Notes under the pieces: model-generated
Seen by the model: only the letters and a program-made list of their open reading frames with translations
The model's database searches: none
Told to the model about the DNA's origin: nothing
Position numbers and translations under genes: made by a program
Shown: one piece after another, positions 9,511-19,299 of the stretch
How the letters are laid out: every line of letters starts with the position of its first letter
Position numbering within the stretch: position 1 is the stretch's first letter
Assembly: GCF_000316575.1 (NCBI RefSeq)
Contig: NC_019682.1
Coordinates: 2,912,001 to 2,976,000 of the forward strand
Reading direction: 5' to 3'
Source: Calothrix sp. PCC 7507
GTDB taxonomy: Bacteria > Cyanobacteriota > Cyanobacteriia > Cyanobacteriales > Nostocaceae
Length of the DNA: 64,000 nucleotides

Positions 9511-10776
9511 ATGACCGTTGAAGTTTTTGATGATTGCCCCGAACCAATGAATAGCGCTAAACGCGCTTATCAAGCCTCTCTCAAATTGGGAATTGCCAAA
9601 GGAGTAGACCGCAGTCGCGCTGTATTAGCGATGGCACGATCGCTAGAACGCTCATTTGACGATATTCTGGAAGCCAATACATTGGATCTAGAAGCGAGTC
9701 GGGAAATGGCAGTGCCAGAGTTGATTTTAGATTGGCTGAAGCTGACTCCCACACGGCTAGAAACGACCGTGGAGATTCTACAACGGTTGGGGGAATTATC
9801 AGATCCGCTACGGCGCGTGAGAAACGCTGAGTATCAACAAGAAGACTCTCAAAGTTACTCCCAGTTAATGCCGTTAGGAGTAATTGGATTTATTTATGAA
9901 GCATTTCCTGATTTAGGCGCGATCGCTGCAGGTTTGTGCATCAAGACTGGTAATAGTATTATTCTCAAAGGTAGTACTGAAGCTAGCCATTCTAACGCAG
10001 CGATTGCTGATGTACTGCAAAATGCGATCGCCGAAGTTGGTCTACCATCGGGTTGTATAGAATTAATTACAGAAGAACATGGTGCTTCTACCCGAGATTT
10101 AGTCGTCCAAGACCAATATTTAAATTTAGTGATTCCCTATGGACGTTCTAGTTTAGTCCAGCAGGTAGTGCGACAGGCCACTTGTCCAGTTTTAAAGTCG
10201 GCAATGGGTAATTGTTATCTCTACTGGTCGTTAAATGCCAGCTTAGAGATGGTACGGTGGATGATTATCGATAGCCATGAGAGTGAGCCAGATCCGGTAA
10301 ACGCCATTGAAAAAGTCCTCATCCATCGCCAAGCCTTGCCATCCTCTTTAGCGGTGCTATGGAACAGCTTGAAGGAAAAAGGCTTTGAAATTAGAGGGGA
10401 TGCAGAACTTGTAGAAGCCTTTCCCCAATTGCAGCTAGCTAAAGAAGGGGAATGGGGCAGCGCTTATTTAACTAAAACAGTGGCTTTTAAATTAGTGGAT
10501 AGTTTAGAAGTAGCGATCGCCTGGATTAATCAACACAGTAGTGGTCATGCCGACTGCATTGTCACTGAATCATACCAGGAAAGCCGCCAGTTTGCCTTAG
10601 GAGTCAATAGCGCTTCTACTTACATTAATGCTTCCCCGCGTTTTTACCGCAACCCCTCACGAGGTGATGCTGTCTTTCTCGGCATGTCTAACCAGAAAGG
10701 TCATCGCCGGGGTTTTATTAGCTTGGAAACCCTAACAACAGTTAAGCATATTGTCCAGGGAAATGGACGATTTTAA
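9511..10776 (+). CDS. Gamma-glutamyl phosphate reductase-like protein lacking the catalytic cysteine
   Basis: The 421-residue protein aligns end to end with ProA, the aldehyde dehydrogenase-fold enzyme that reduces gamma-glutamyl phosphate in proline synthesis. It keeps PLGVIGFIYEAFPDL, the NADPH-site segment KTGNSIILKGSTEA, YINASPRF and SLETLTT. In ProA the thiol nucleophile sits in RPSTCNTVETLLV (E. coli); the equivalent here is EPDPVNAIEKVLI, with Val263 in place of Cys. The usual GAEVAVSTQK near the C-terminus reads DAVFLGMSNQK, and the YEARPN arginine is Phe. This is therefore probably not the proline-pathway enzyme; a canonical proA may exist elsewhere in the genome. The frame is intact, which argues for retention under selection with another role. 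The upstream small membrane protein gene is four bases away. Confidence 0.75.
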   Translation: MTVEVFDDCPEPMNSAKRAYQASLKLGIAKGVDRSRAVLAMARSLERSFDDILEANTLDLEASREMAVPELILDWLKLTPTRLETTVEILQRLGELSDPLRRVRNAEYQQEDSQSYSQLMPLGVIGFIYEAFPDLGAIAAGLCIKTGNSIILKGSTEASHSNAAIADVLQNAIAEVGLPSGCIELITEEHGASTRDLVVQDQYLNLVIPYGRSSLVQQVVRQATCPVLKSAMGNCYLYWSLNASLEMVRWMIIDSHESEPDPVNAIEKVLIHRQALPSSLAVLWNSLKEKGFEIRGDAELVEAFPQLQLAKEGEWGSAYLTKTVAFKLVDSLEVAIAWINQHSSGHADCIVTESYQESRQFALGVNSASTYINASPRFYRNPSRGDAVFLGMSNQKGHRRGFISLETLTTVKHIVQGNGRF

Positions 10777-11009
10777 GGACTAGGTATTGTCCAAATGTCA
10801 GTTTTACCCATTTTATCAATCGTTATCAGCAACCTTCCAACAAGAGAACCTGTTAAATTTGAATGCTTACCTTTAGGTTTTGGCACCTCGACAATTACTC
10901 CATCATGCAATTCATACCGGACTTTCGAGGTTTCTGGATACCATTCAATAAATTCATCAAAGGTATATAATTTTGGTTCGGTTTGTGCTTGTGCTTGGGT
11001 CATAGTCAC
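10773..11009 (-). pseudogene. Uma2-family endonuclease-like gene, 3' truncated
   Basis: The 78 residues match the beginning of Uma2 (DUF820) proteins, including LYTFDEFIEWYPETSKVRYEL, HDGVIVEVPKPKGKHS and a following helix. Full-length members have about 190 residues and their PD-(D/E)XK catalytic core lies in the missing part. The frame ends within the last four bases of the convergent proA-like gene, as if the 3' part was lost when the two regions joined. It is most likely a non-functional remnant. Confidence 0.65.
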
Positions 11010-11168
11010 AACCTCTACATATATTTGACTTTAACATCCCTAAAAATCAATGCTCAATTAACTTACCGCACCCCGAAATTTAGGCGCAACTCCTAAAATT
11101 TTATGCTCCACTTACAGGCAATGTTAAAACTTACAAAACTCTGAGTTTTTGTGACCTTAACTCCCTAG

Positions 11169-12041
11169 CTATACTTCTACCTGTTCTATCTGAGAAACTT
11201 GTGGTTGGTCGATTTCTGTGAACTTTTTTCCCGCGACGAGAACTATCACCATCATTAAGATACTCGTCACCATAATGATGCTCACCACACTGGGATCTTC
11301 AAAGTTGCTCGTAGCTACTAATAATGCTGCGGCAAAATTGCGTTGAGCTGTTCCAACTCCTAGCACTCGTTGAGTGTCGATACCAGGCCCACCCAAAAGA
11401 TAACCCACTGTAAAGGAGAAGACTATGAAAACAGCACAAACTAAGATAGCACCTGTTTGTAATAAGCTAATAATATCGTTAGTGTGAACTATCAGTCTGA
11501 CTGCTAAACCTAAAAGTAATCCCGCATTCGATAATTTGAACAGAATTGGCTGGATAATGGGGGCGATCGCACTCAATTTGGCTTTGATAAATAACCCAAT
11601 GAGCAATGGGCTGACCATCATTAATAATAAGGGTTTGGCAATGTCCCAGGAGTTGATTTCTACACCTTCTACAACTAATGGTAGAGCGATCGGCATATAG
11701 AAGATTGTGCCCAGCATGAGCATCATCATTAATCCCACGGAGAAAGCTATGTTGCCCTTGACTATGTGGGCAAGTTTTGGTAGTGCTGGGGGACCTGATG
11801 CTACTGCCATGATTAGTAAGCCATCTCTTAGTGGTTCACTCAGATGTACTACTTGCAGCAGCAAATACACAAAAAGCGGTACCAACACAAAATTTGTCAG
11901 CAGAGACAAGATGACTAAGCGGGGGTTGCGGAGTGGTTCCCAAATCTGTTGTATGGTGAGACTTAACCCTGCACCCAGCATGGTGAAGACGATAAATGTG
12001 AAAAGTGCAAGTTTGTCGATTATTGCTAAGATTTCATTCAT
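11169..12041 (-). CDS. Bile acid:sodium symporter (BASS) family transporter
   Basis: The 290-residue protein has about nine hydrophobic segments and the BASS-family motif GVGTAQRNFAAALLVA near residue 230, with the GPPALPKLA segment near residue 83. Members are Na+-coupled importers of organic anions such as bile acids, pyruvate, or sulfonated and other anionic compounds. It is the third gene after a formylglycine-generating enzyme and an arylsulfatase on the same strand, with a 152-base gap containing a dispersed repeat. That context suggests uptake of an organic anion linked to sulfate ester use, but the substrate is inferred only from position. Confidence 0.8.
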   Translation of the reverse strand: MNEILAIIDKLALFTFIVFTMLGAGLSLTIQQIWEPLRNPRLVILSLLTNFVLVPLFVYLLLQVVHLSEPLRDGLLIMAVASGPPALPKLAHIVKGNIAFSVGLMMMLMLGTIFYMPIALPLVVEGVEINSWDIAKPLLLMMVSPLLIGLFIKAKLSAIAPIIQPILFKLSNAGLLLGLAVRLIVHTNDIISLLQTGAILVCAVFIVFSFTVGYLLGGPGIDTQRVLGVGTAQRNFAAALLVATSNFEDPSVVSIIMVTSILMMVIVLVAGKKFTEIDQPQVSQIEQVEV

Positions 12042-12193
12042 GATTTTTTCTCACGCAGAGACGCAGAGGCGCGGAGGAGAGGAGAGGCAGGGGTGCAGGG
12101 TGCAGGGAGTAAGGGGGAGAAACTTAGAGAAAGATTTCCTCTTTTCCCCCTGCACCTCTGCCCAGTCCCCAGTCCCCAATCCCCAGTTTCCTA
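12042..12193. repeat. Spacer with GCAGAGGCGC-type dispersed repeat
   Basis: The spacer between the BASS and arylsulfatase genes contains TCTCACGCAGAGACGCAGAG at 12049-12068. The same repeat family occurs near 21.45, 21.76, 27.0, 27.7 and 28.1 kb. Short C/A-rich repeats (cccagtccccaatcccca) follow. Confidence 0.6.
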
Positions 12194-14554
12194 TTACTTC
12201 AATTCCAGGGTGACTTGTTGTAAGTTGCCGGTGAATGCAAAGGGTGTTTGGTAGGTATCTACAGCAGGTGTGCCGGTATCTTGGCCAACGTCAAAGGTTT
12301 CGTCTAAGCCAAAACGGTAGCCTACGGTTTGCTCAATCCGTCCTTCAGCTACTTGCTGATCATTGATCAAGAGCTTACCTGTACCGCCTGCTCCGGGAGC
12401 GCCGCCGTCATAGGTAAAGTCAAATTTGATTTTAGATTTGCCGATCGCTATTGGTTGAGATGATTGGATGATTGTGCGATCGCTATTGAGGAAGTTGTAA
12501 GCAAAGGTGGGTTTACCATCTTGCAAGAAGAAACTCCAACCCGCAAAACGTCCGCCTTGGGTGACTAAAACACCCTTAGTACCGTCTTTAGCAACGTCTA
12601 CATCGGCAGTGATGCTAAAGGAACGACTCTTAATATTGGGAGCGCTACCTTCGGGAATCCCGGCAACTGATGTGTAATAAGTAAAGCTATTGCGTTCTGT
12701 ACTCAGGTTGGAGCGAGTTTTCACATCAAAGCGTTGCAATAAGCGATCGTCTAAAGGTAACACCTTGTATTTCTTTGCTTCCTTCAGAAATAGGTTTTGT
12801 AGTTGGGCTAATTTTGCCGGGTTTTGGTTTGCTAAATCCGTTGATTCACTGAAATCTGACGCAACATTGTATAGTTCCCAACTATCTTGATCAAAGGTGG
12901 TTTTCGAGACTCGCTCCCAAGGTAAGCGTCCATGACGGGCGGCGGCTACCCAGCCTTGATCGTAAATGGCGCGGTTGCCAAGCATCTCAAAATACTGGGT
13001 TTTGTGATGGGTTGGTGCAGCAGGATCGTCAAAGCTATAGACAAGGCTGGTGCCTTCGATGGGCTGTTGTTTTGTCCCGTTGACTACTTTTGGTGGCTCA
13101 ATCCCCGCAGCTTCTAAAATCGTGGGTGCAATATCAATCACATGATGAAATTGGCTCCGCACACCACCGCGTTCTTTAATGTGTTCGCCCCAAGCCACAA
13201 CTAAACCATTACGAGTTCCGCCAAAGTGAGAGGCAATTTGTTTTGTCCATTGGAAAGGGCTATCTACAGCCCAAGCCCAAGCTGCATGGAAGTGGTTGAA
13301 GGTTTTGGGACTACCTAAATCATCTAAAGCGGCGAGGACTTCTTGAGGATTTTCTGCTACGCCATTAAAGACTTTGAATTCATTAACACTACCTGTTAAG
13401 CCGCCTTCAGCACTTGCGCCATTATCACCAGCGATGAACAAGACTAAAGTGTTATCCAATTCGCCTAGTTGTGCGATCGCGTCAATGACTCTCCCAATTT
13501 CCGCATCGGTATGGCTGAGGAAACCTGCAAATACTTCCGCCTGACGGGCATAAACTTTCTGCTCGGTGGGAGTGAGGGAATCCCAAGCCGGGAGTTCTGC
13601 AGGGCGAGGGGTGAGTTTAGTATCGGCAGGAATTACACCCAGGGCAAGCTGACGGGCAAAGATGTCTTCCCGTAATTTATCCCAACCTTGGTCAAACTTA
13701 CCCTTATACTTGTCAATCCATTCTTTAGGTGCATGGTGGGGCGCATGGGTTGCACCAGTGGCAAAGTAGGTAAAGAAAGGTTTATCAGGAGCGATCGCTT
13801 GCTGAGTGCGAATCCACTTAATCGCATGGTCTGCTAAATCAGGGGTGAGGTGATAATCAGGGCGATTTGGTTTTTGAATATGTTGGGTATTCTCCACCAA
13901 AGCCGGACTCCATTGATTGGTATCACCACCGAGAAATCCATAGAAGTATTCAAAACCTAAGCTTGTCGGCCAGCGATCGAAGGGGCCTACCGCACTGGTT
14001 TCATAATCGGGTGTATTGTGCCATTTGCCAAAGGCTGCCGTGTTATAGCCATAGTCGCGCAATACTTCGGCAACTGTAGCAGCACTTCTGGGCAGAATTG
14101 CCGTATAACCTGGATAGCCTGTGGCTAATTCCGTAATCACGCCCGTACTCACAGAATGATGGTTACGTCCCGTGAGCAATGCGGCTCTGGTAGGAGAGCA
14201 AAGTGCTGTGGTGTGGAATTGGTTATAACGCAATCCTTTTTCTGCTAGACGGTCTAAATTAGGCGTATTGATCAGACCGCCAAAGGTGCTGGTTTGTCCA
14301 AAACCGACATCATCAAGCAAGACAAGCAACACATTCGGAGCTTTATCTGGAGCCTTGATTGGTTTGGGGAAGTCTGGTTGTGATTCTTTGTAAGTCAGGC
14401 CAATTTTGCCTTTAAAAGATTGTTGGGGTAAGGGTAATTTCTCTCCATAGTCTGCCCAAGCTGGCAGAGGTAAGAGACTAGAAAACATCAGCGTCAAGGC
14501 TGTCAAAAAGGCGATCGCTTGAGAATTTAACTTGATATCAGTCAGTTTTGCCAT
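12194..14554 (-). CDS. Arylsulfatase (formylglycine-dependent, exported)
   Basis: The 786-residue protein is a type I sulfatase, hydrolysing sulfate esters to release inorganic sulfate. A signal peptide covers residues 1-34 ([19 protein letters not shown]). The catalytic domain has the metal-binding LLDDVGFGQ (residues 80-87), the signature [11 protein letters not shown] with the formylglycine-precursor Cys119, GKWHN, and [12 protein letters not shown]-terminal region after about residue 600 carries a beta-rich extension. Cys119 must be oxidised to formylglycine, and a formylglycine-generating enzyme is encoded directly upstream with a 17-base overlap. The pair is therefore a self-sufficient sulfatase module acting in the periplasm or outside. 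The substrate is unknown. Confidence 0.92.
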   Translation of the reverse strand: MAKLTDIKLNSQAIAFLTALTLMFSSLLPLPAWADYGEKLPLPQQSFKGKIGLTYKESQPDFPKPIKAPDKAPNVLLVLLDDVGFGQTSTFGGLINTPNLDRLAEKGLRYNQFHTTALCSPTRAALLTGRNHHSVSTGVITELATGYPGYTAILPRSAATVAEVLRDYGYNTAAFGKWHNTPDYETSAVGPFDRWPTSLGFEYFYGFLGGDTNQWSPALVENTQHIQKPNRPDYHLTPDLADHAIKWIRTQQAIAPDKPFFTYFATGATHAPHHAPKEWIDKYKGKFDQGWDKLREDIFARQLALGVIPADTKLTPRPAELPAWDSLTPTEQKVYARQAEVFAGFLSHTDAEIGRVIDAIAQLGELDNTLVLFIAGDNGASAEGGLTGSVNEFKVFNGVAENPQEVLAALDDLGSPKTFNHFHAAWAWAVDSPFQWTKQIASHFGGTRNGLVVAWGEHIKERGGVRSQFHHVIDIAPTILEAAGIEPPKVVNGTKQQPIEGTSLVYSFDDPAAPTHHKTQYFEMLGNRAIYDQGWVAAARHGRLPWERVSKTTFDQDSWELYNVASDFSESTDLANQNPAKLAQLQNLFLKEAKKYKVLPLDDRLLQRFDVKTRSNLSTERNSFTYYTSVAGIPEGSAPNIKSRSFSITADVDVAKDGTKGVLVTQGGRFAGWSFFLQDGKPTFAYNFLNSDRTIIQSSQPIAIGKSKIKFDFTYDGGAPGAGGTGKLLINDQQVAEGRIEQTVGYRFGLDETFDVGQDTGTPAVDTYQTPFAFTGNLQQVTLELK

Positions 14555-15611
14555 TATTTTTCCTCATCAAAGGTAGTGTGCTGGAAGGCAAATTTTTAAC
14601 TAGCCGAAACCCAATATGAGTAGTTCCCGTATCAGGTGATTCTGATTCCCGTGCTGCCGGACGGAAGCGGCTACAGTAATTGGGAGCGCAGAGATATGAT
14701 CCCCCCTTGATGACGTGTAACGCTGACTCATTGGGCTTTTTGGGATCGAAGCTTTGATTTAAGGCAATGGGATTAATTTGATGGGATTTGTAGTCATGTC
14801 CCACTTGAAATAAATCAGCAGTCCATTCCCACACATTGCCGGTCATGTCATAGAGTCCATAACCATTAGGTGCAAAGGAGCCGACTGGCGCAATCTCTGT
14901 GTAACCATCGGCTTTGGTGTTGAAAAAGGGAAAAATTCCTTGCCAAGTGTTGGCTTTTTTCTCAGAGTATTGATCGCCCCAAGCGTAGGTTTTTCCATCC
15001 AAGCCCCCACGGGCGGCGTATTCCCATTGGGCTTCGGTGGGGAGAGATTTTCCTGACCATTTGGCATACGCTAGAGCATCTTCATAAGCTATGTGAACAA
15101 CTGGGTAGTTGGATTTGTTGGCGATTGCACTTTCTTTCCCAAAGGGATGTTGCCAATTCGCCCCAGTCGTCCAATGCCACCAACTCAGAAAGGAAACTTC
15201 TTTGACACCTGGCTTTGCCATCTCAAATACCAAGGAACCCGGTAATCGTTGCTCATCGGGTAAATCGGGAAACTGTTCTGGAGATAAAGGGCGCTCTGCA
15301 ACTGTCACGTATCCTGTAGCTTTGACAAATGCAGCAAACTGTGGATTAGTCACCTCATATTGATCAATACAGAAGTTAGTCACCGTTACATCTCCAGGCG
15401 ATCGCTCTTCCACAAAACCAGAATTATCAGACCCCATTTGGAACTTACCTCCTGGAATCAGCACCATTCCTTGAGGACAGGGATTGAGTGTGGCTGCAAA
15501 TGCAGTCGGATTGATGAATAAGAGTGCGTTGGCGCAGACCACCGCAGGCATCGCCACACATAAAATCAACATTAATGTTAAAAAATACAAACTTTCCCCT
15601 GGCTTTGACAT
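14538..15611 (-). CDS. Formylglycine-generating enzyme (sulfatase maturase)
   Basis: The protein of about 357 residues has an N-terminal hydrophobic segment that looks like a signal peptide or anchor, then the FGE-sulfatase fold: [66 protein letters not shown] and [20 protein letters not shown]. The two cysteines in SYLCAPNYC match the copper-binding active-site pair of human SUMF1 (C336 and C341), so this is likely a true oxidase rather than one of the many FGE-fold relatives lacking them. The ATG at 15611 was preferred to a GTG four codons earlier. It overlaps the arylsulfatase gene by 17 bases and almost certainly matures it. Confidence 0.88.
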   Translation of the reverse strand: MSKPGESLYFLTLMLILCVAMPAVVCANALLFINPTAFAATLNPCPQGMVLIPGGKFQMGSDNSGFVEERSPGDVTVTNFCIDQYEVTNPQFAAFVKATGYVTVAERPLSPEQFPDLPDEQRLPGSLVFEMAKPGVKEVSFLSWWHWTTGANWQHPFGKESAIANKSNYPVVHIAYEDALAYAKWSGKSLPTEAQWEYAARGGLDGKTYAWGDQYSEKKANTWQGIFPFFNTKADGYTEIAPVGSFAPNGYGLYDMTGNVWEWTADLFQVGHDYKSHQINPIALNQSFDPKKPNESALHVIKGGSYLCAPNYCSRFRPAARESESPDTGTTHIGFRLVKNLPSSTLPLMRKNNGKTD

Positions 15612-16067
15612 TTTGAAAACCACTCGCCTAGATTGAGCGATGTCTGTGTTGGGCTATTCGGTGACACCTTTCACAAACAAGATGCAAAATTCATACAATC
15701 TTTTGTAAAGCCAGTCAAAGCTGGTGTTTACTGTAAACAAAACACAATTCAGCCCAAAATTGCCCAAAATTCTGACTGTGCAAAGCTTAATGCACCTATG
15801 AAAACCCGAGATATATTAGCCTTTAATCAAAATATTTATTAAAATCTACTGTAGACTGATAAGTATACCGTAGTTAAGTATGATATTGATAAACTACCGC
15901 CTAGACAAAGATAAGTCAAGAACTTTGTTTGGCGTCATGAGACAGCATCCCAACTAGACAGACATATATTTTCTGGTGGAATTAAAAAATTGACGAAAAA
16001 TCGAGTAGATTGTGCAGCGAAATGAATAGAAGTGAGATTATTCTGAAAATCCTGATTCAGATACCTT
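15612..16067. other. Spacer upstream of the sulfatase operon
   Basis: About 456 bases without a supported gene. An open frame of 69 codons on the plus strand has no homology that I recognise and no ribosome-binding site. The promoter of the leftward sulfatase operon must lie in the first part. I see no clear operator or terminator. Confidence 0.45.
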
Positions 16068-16520
16068 CTAATTCTCTCTTCCCAAAATCAAATCCATAGC
16101 TTCTCGAATCACCGCATCTTGATTTACCAAATTACATAACTCATCTGCTGTATACCCTCCTTCAAAAGCTTCCAAAGCAGCCTTTCTTAAAGCCGACTCA
16201 TAAGCATCTTCCAGCGTTTCCAATAATTCATCTTCTTGTAAATAATAACCCTTACCCTTTGGTCGTTGATTAGTGCGTTGAATTTGTTTAACAGAATTAA
16301 AAATAGAAGTTTCCCAAGACTTAGTAGAGCGTTTTTCAGCCGCTCGTTTAATCAAGTGCAATAAAACAATAATTCCATAACTAAAAATTTTATTCAATTT
16401 ATCAGACTTACTCATTTCCTCCAACTCTTCCACCAACTCTAAAGCTTCTGACACCTTCCCTTCATGCAATAATTCCTTTAAAATTAATAATTCTTCCATC
16501 TTTCCTTTCTCCCTTTGCAT
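16068..16520 (-). CDS. DUF29-family protein
   Basis: The protein of up to 150 residues is helical and contains the pattern ELVEELEEMSKSDKLNKIFS, then IIVLLHLIKRAAEKRSTKSW and KGYYLQEDELLETLEDAYE. This matches a family of small DUF29-type proteins common in filamentous cyanobacteria. Function is unknown. The start may be the ATG at 16499 (MEELLILKEL) rather than 16520, because the first seven residues are charged and not shared with the family. It is downstream of desB on the same strand but separated by a terminator. Confidence 0.65.
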   Translation of the reverse strand: MQREKGKMEELLILKELLHEGKVSEALELVEELEEMSKSDKLNKIFSYGIIVLLHLIKRAAEKRSTKSWETSIFNSVKQIQRTNQRPKGKGYYLQEDELLETLEDAYESALRKAALEAFEGGYTADELCNLVNQDAVIREAMDLILGREN

Positions 16521-16642
16521 CTTTGGTCTTCTGCGCGAAACATAAAAACCTACTCAAACACGGGTGGACATAGTTCAGACAGAGAAACTTCCCAACCAGG
16601 GAATAACTCAGCAATAGTCAACATTATAAACCTTGAACACAT

Positions 16643-16670
16643 ACAAAAAAAGTCCGCATATGCGGACTTT
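16643..16670 (-). terminator. Rho-independent terminator of desB
   Basis: On the minus strand a perfect 10-base stem (AAAGTCCGCA/TGCGGACTTT, two-base loop) spans 16649-16670 and runs into a stretch of T residues toward 16643. It begins 20 bases after the desB stop codon, so it should end the desB transcript. Confidence 0.85.
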
Positions 16671-16689
16671 GATTGGCAGAGAAAGAAAT

Positions 16690-17757
16690 TTACTTATTAT
16701 TAGACGTATAGTAAACCTGTCCACCAGCATCGGGAACGAAATGACAGCTAATAGCTGAACGCCATAAAGATTTCCAAATTGGTTCCTCAGATTTATGGAA
16801 GTATTCACCCATGACTGGTTTAATTGCTTCAGTTGCTTGCAACAAATTGTAGTGAGGGATATTCAAGAATATGTGATGAGCAACATGAGTACCGATATCA
16901 TGATGGATGTGATTGACTAAACCATAATCCCGGTCAATGCTAGAAATAGCACCCTTAAGGAAAGTCCAATCTTCACCGCGATACCAAGGAAGTTCGGGTT
17001 CAGTGTGGTGTAAAAATGTCACCAAATCTAGCCAAATTACAAACACGATGTAAGGTGCTGCATAATTTTTCAGCAACCACAACCAACCCCATTGATAGGT
17101 AAGGAAACCCAGCAAAGCCACCATCCCAATTAAGAATGTAGTGCTAGTGATAATATCCCATTTTTCTGCAGGTTTAAAAAGCGGGCTACTAGGGGAAAAG
17201 TGAGAACCTTCTTTATTAGGAGAACGCTTGAATAAATACACTGGATAAGCCAACAAAAATGCATAATATCGACCTATCTTTTGCGCCGAAGGCATTTCGT
17301 TATACTGTGATTCTGTTACAGGATACCAGCTTTCATCATTATCAATATTGCCAGTATTTTTGTGGTGAGTTCTGTGGCTAATCCGCCAACCGTGATAAGG
17401 AACAAGAATCGGTGTGTGGGATAAATGCCCAACTAAATCATTCAGCCATTTATGCTTAGAAAAAGATTGGTGTCCACAATCATGACCAACTACAAACAAA
17501 GCCCAAAACATTGTTCCTTGCATTAGCCAAAAAATTGGCCAGAAAAACCAAGAGTCCAGGTAATTAGCAACTGCATAAAGCAGCCCAATAATCAGGATGT
17601 CACGAAAGAAGTAGAAAAGTGACTTACCCACATTTGGCTGAAAGCATTCAGCAGGAATAGCAGCTTTTAAATCTTGCAGAGTAAAAGGTAATTTTGTTGA
17701 ATCTTGAGATGATTCAGCACTCTGGATATGGTTGAGATTGATGGTATTTGAAGACAC
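16690..17757 (-). CDS. desB: Omega-3 (delta-15) acyl-lipid desaturase
   Basis: The 355-residue membrane protein has the three histidine boxes of acyl-lipid desaturases: HDCGHQSF, HRTHHKNTGNIDNDESW, and HHDIGTHVAHH. These bind a di-iron centre that inserts a double bond. The third box, with GTHVAHHIFLNIPHYNL, and the HRTHHKNTGN box are typical of cyanobacterial omega-3 desaturases (DesB). They introduce the delta-15 double bond and are often cold-induced. Four hydrophobic segments place it in the membrane. It follows desA on the same strand, 260 bases away, and ends in a strong terminator. Confidence 0.9.
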   Translation of the reverse strand: MSSNTINLNHIQSAESSQDSTKLPFTLQDLKAAIPAECFQPNVGKSLFYFFRDILIIGLLYAVANYLDSWFFWPIFWLMQGTMFWALFVVGHDCGHQSFSKHKWLNDLVGHLSHTPILVPYHGWRISHRTHHKNTGNIDNDESWYPVTESQYNEMPSAQKIGRYYAFLLAYPVYLFKRSPNKEGSHFSPSSPLFKPAEKWDIITSTTFLIGMVALLGFLTYQWGWLWLLKNYAAPYIVFVIWLDLVTFLHHTEPELPWYRGEDWTFLKGAISSIDRDYGLVNHIHHDIGTHVAHHIFLNIPHYNLLQATEAIKPVMGEYFHKSEEPIWKSLWRSAISCHFVPDAGGQVYYTSNNK

Positions 17758-18017
17758 TGGATTCTGTTGTTGGATATAAATCGGACATTATTTGAGGTGA
17801 TGAAACTTTCACCTCTGCACTAGAAAGCTGGCGGTTTTCTTACTAACGCGCACAAAAATAGTATCTGGTAATTTCATCAATAGTATTCATGGGGGAGAAT
17901 TACCAGAATCTATATTAATTAGCAGGATGAATGTTTTAGACACAAGAGAAACTCAGCAACACGATACTAAGAATAGACTATGCTGCTGCACAGGTCAAAA
18001 CATACCAAACTTCTGAA
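17758..18017. other. Spacer between desA and desB
   Basis: There are 260 bases between the two desaturase genes, long enough for a separate desB promoter, which would fit the known independent cold control of omega-3 desaturases. I cannot place promoter boxes with confidence. Confidence 0.35.
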
Positions 18018-19067
18018 TTATTTTGTGTAATATTCGTCAAAAGTCTGATAGCCACTGTCAGTTATGTACAGTTGGCATTGGTCTGTAATTTGCTTCATTA
18101 AAGGCCAAGAAAACTTAAACTCATCATGTAGATAATCACCCCAGTTTTCCTTAATGCTGCTATAAGCTAGACGCAGATTATAAGAAGGAATAGCAGTGGA
18201 AATATGATGAGGAACATGGACATTGATATCGTGGCAGAGGATTTCAACCCAGCGAGGATAATCACAGTGAATAGTGCCAGCTAACTGTGCTAAAGCCTCA
18301 TTCCACTTGTTCGTTTCCACAAAAGGAACATCCGCAAATGTGTGGTGAACAATAGTGAAAGTACTCATCCAAAAATGGTAAACCAGCCAAGGTAAAAGCC
18401 AGAATTTAACAAATCCCCAAATGCCAGTTGTAGCGATAAGTAGAGGGAAAGCAATAGCTGCAAACAGTACGACTACAGCCACAGAAAGTTTAATACTGGA
18501 TTGGTCTTTAGTTTTAAAATTCCGCCAATCAAAATGCACTACAGCCCAATGTCCCACGGAACCTACCCACCAGAAGCGGTTACGCATGAACCCTTGAAAA
18601 ACAGACTGTCTAAATGGCGTCCAAGTTTCAAACACTTCCGGCCTGATAGGATGCCAAGCATTGTCCTCATCCAGCTTATTGGTATGGGTATGATGATAAT
18701 TATGTTTAATCCGCCAACTATGAAAAGGGTAAATCAACGGCATTAAGAAGATGTGCCCCACCAAATCGTTCACCCAGCGACGGTTAGCAAACGAACGATG
18801 ACCACAATCATGAGCAATTACAAAAAAACCCGTTAAAGCAGTGCCTGTAAAAATCCAAGCAAAGGGTAAGAGAAACCAAGGACTAATTGTCAGGAAAAAG
18901 TAGCCCAAGGCAACCATCAAAACACTGAGTATTACCCTCGTCCAGGCTTTAAGACTATTTTTTTGAAAACATTCCTTTGGTAGGGTTTTGACAATATCTT
19001 TTAGCTTCAGGTCGGAATTATCCTGGTTGTAAGCTTTTTGTTGGGTGTTTATTGTTGATGTAGTCAT
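18018..19067 (-). CDS. desA: Delta-12 acyl-lipid desaturase
   Basis: The 349-residue protein carries histidine boxes [17 protein letters not shown] and [10 protein letters not shown], with the [21 protein letters not shown] context typical of cyanobacterial DesA. DesA desaturates oleoyl groups at delta-12 in membrane lipids using ferredoxin. Hydrophobic pairs of helices flank the boxes. It lies in the desC-desA-desB cluster, all on the minus strand in the order desC, desA, desB, which is the order in which the enzymes act on C18 fatty acids. Confidence 0.92.
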   Translation of the reverse strand: MTTSTINTQQKAYNQDNSDLKLKDIVKTLPKECFQKNSLKAWTRVILSVLMVALGYFFLTISPWFLLPFAWIFTGTALTGFFVIAHDCGHRSFANRRWVNDLVGHIFLMPLIYPFHSWRIKHNYHHTHTNKLDEDNAWHPIRPEVFETWTPFRQSVFQGFMRNRFWWVGSVGHWAVVHFDWRNFKTKDQSSIKLSVAVVVLFAAIAFPLLIATTGIWGFVKFWLLPWLVYHFWMSTFTIVHHTFADVPFVETNKWNEALAQLAGTIHCDYPRWVEILCHDINVHVPHHISTAIPSYNLRLAYSSIKENWGDYLHDEFKFSWPLMKQITDQCQLYITDSGYQTFDEYYTK

Positions 19068-19299
19068 GAAAACCTGAAAAACAACAAATTATACCAACGA
19101 GTCACTAAAAAATGGCTCGTTGCAAAGTTTCGTAACATCAGCGTCTCGGATTATAGCAACCTAAGCCACCTCTTTTTCAGAATTAGTAAATGGATATTGG
19201 TTGCTTGCTGCCAAACTTAATCATGAATTAACTGTCCACAGTCAACAGTCCCACGTCAAGAGGGTATTGACGATTGACTATTGACTATTGACAATTCAA
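19068..19299. repeat. Spacer between desC and desA with short tandem repeats
   Basis: Near 19260-19295 the spacer holds GACTATTGAC-type heptad repeats (TGACTATTGACTATTGACAA), a class of short tandem repeats common in Nostocales spacers. Nothing else is recognised. Confidence 0.6.

Noticed and set aside
15633-15842. 69-codon open frame upstream of the sulfatase operon
   Set aside because: No homology or start context; probably part of the operon's promoter region.
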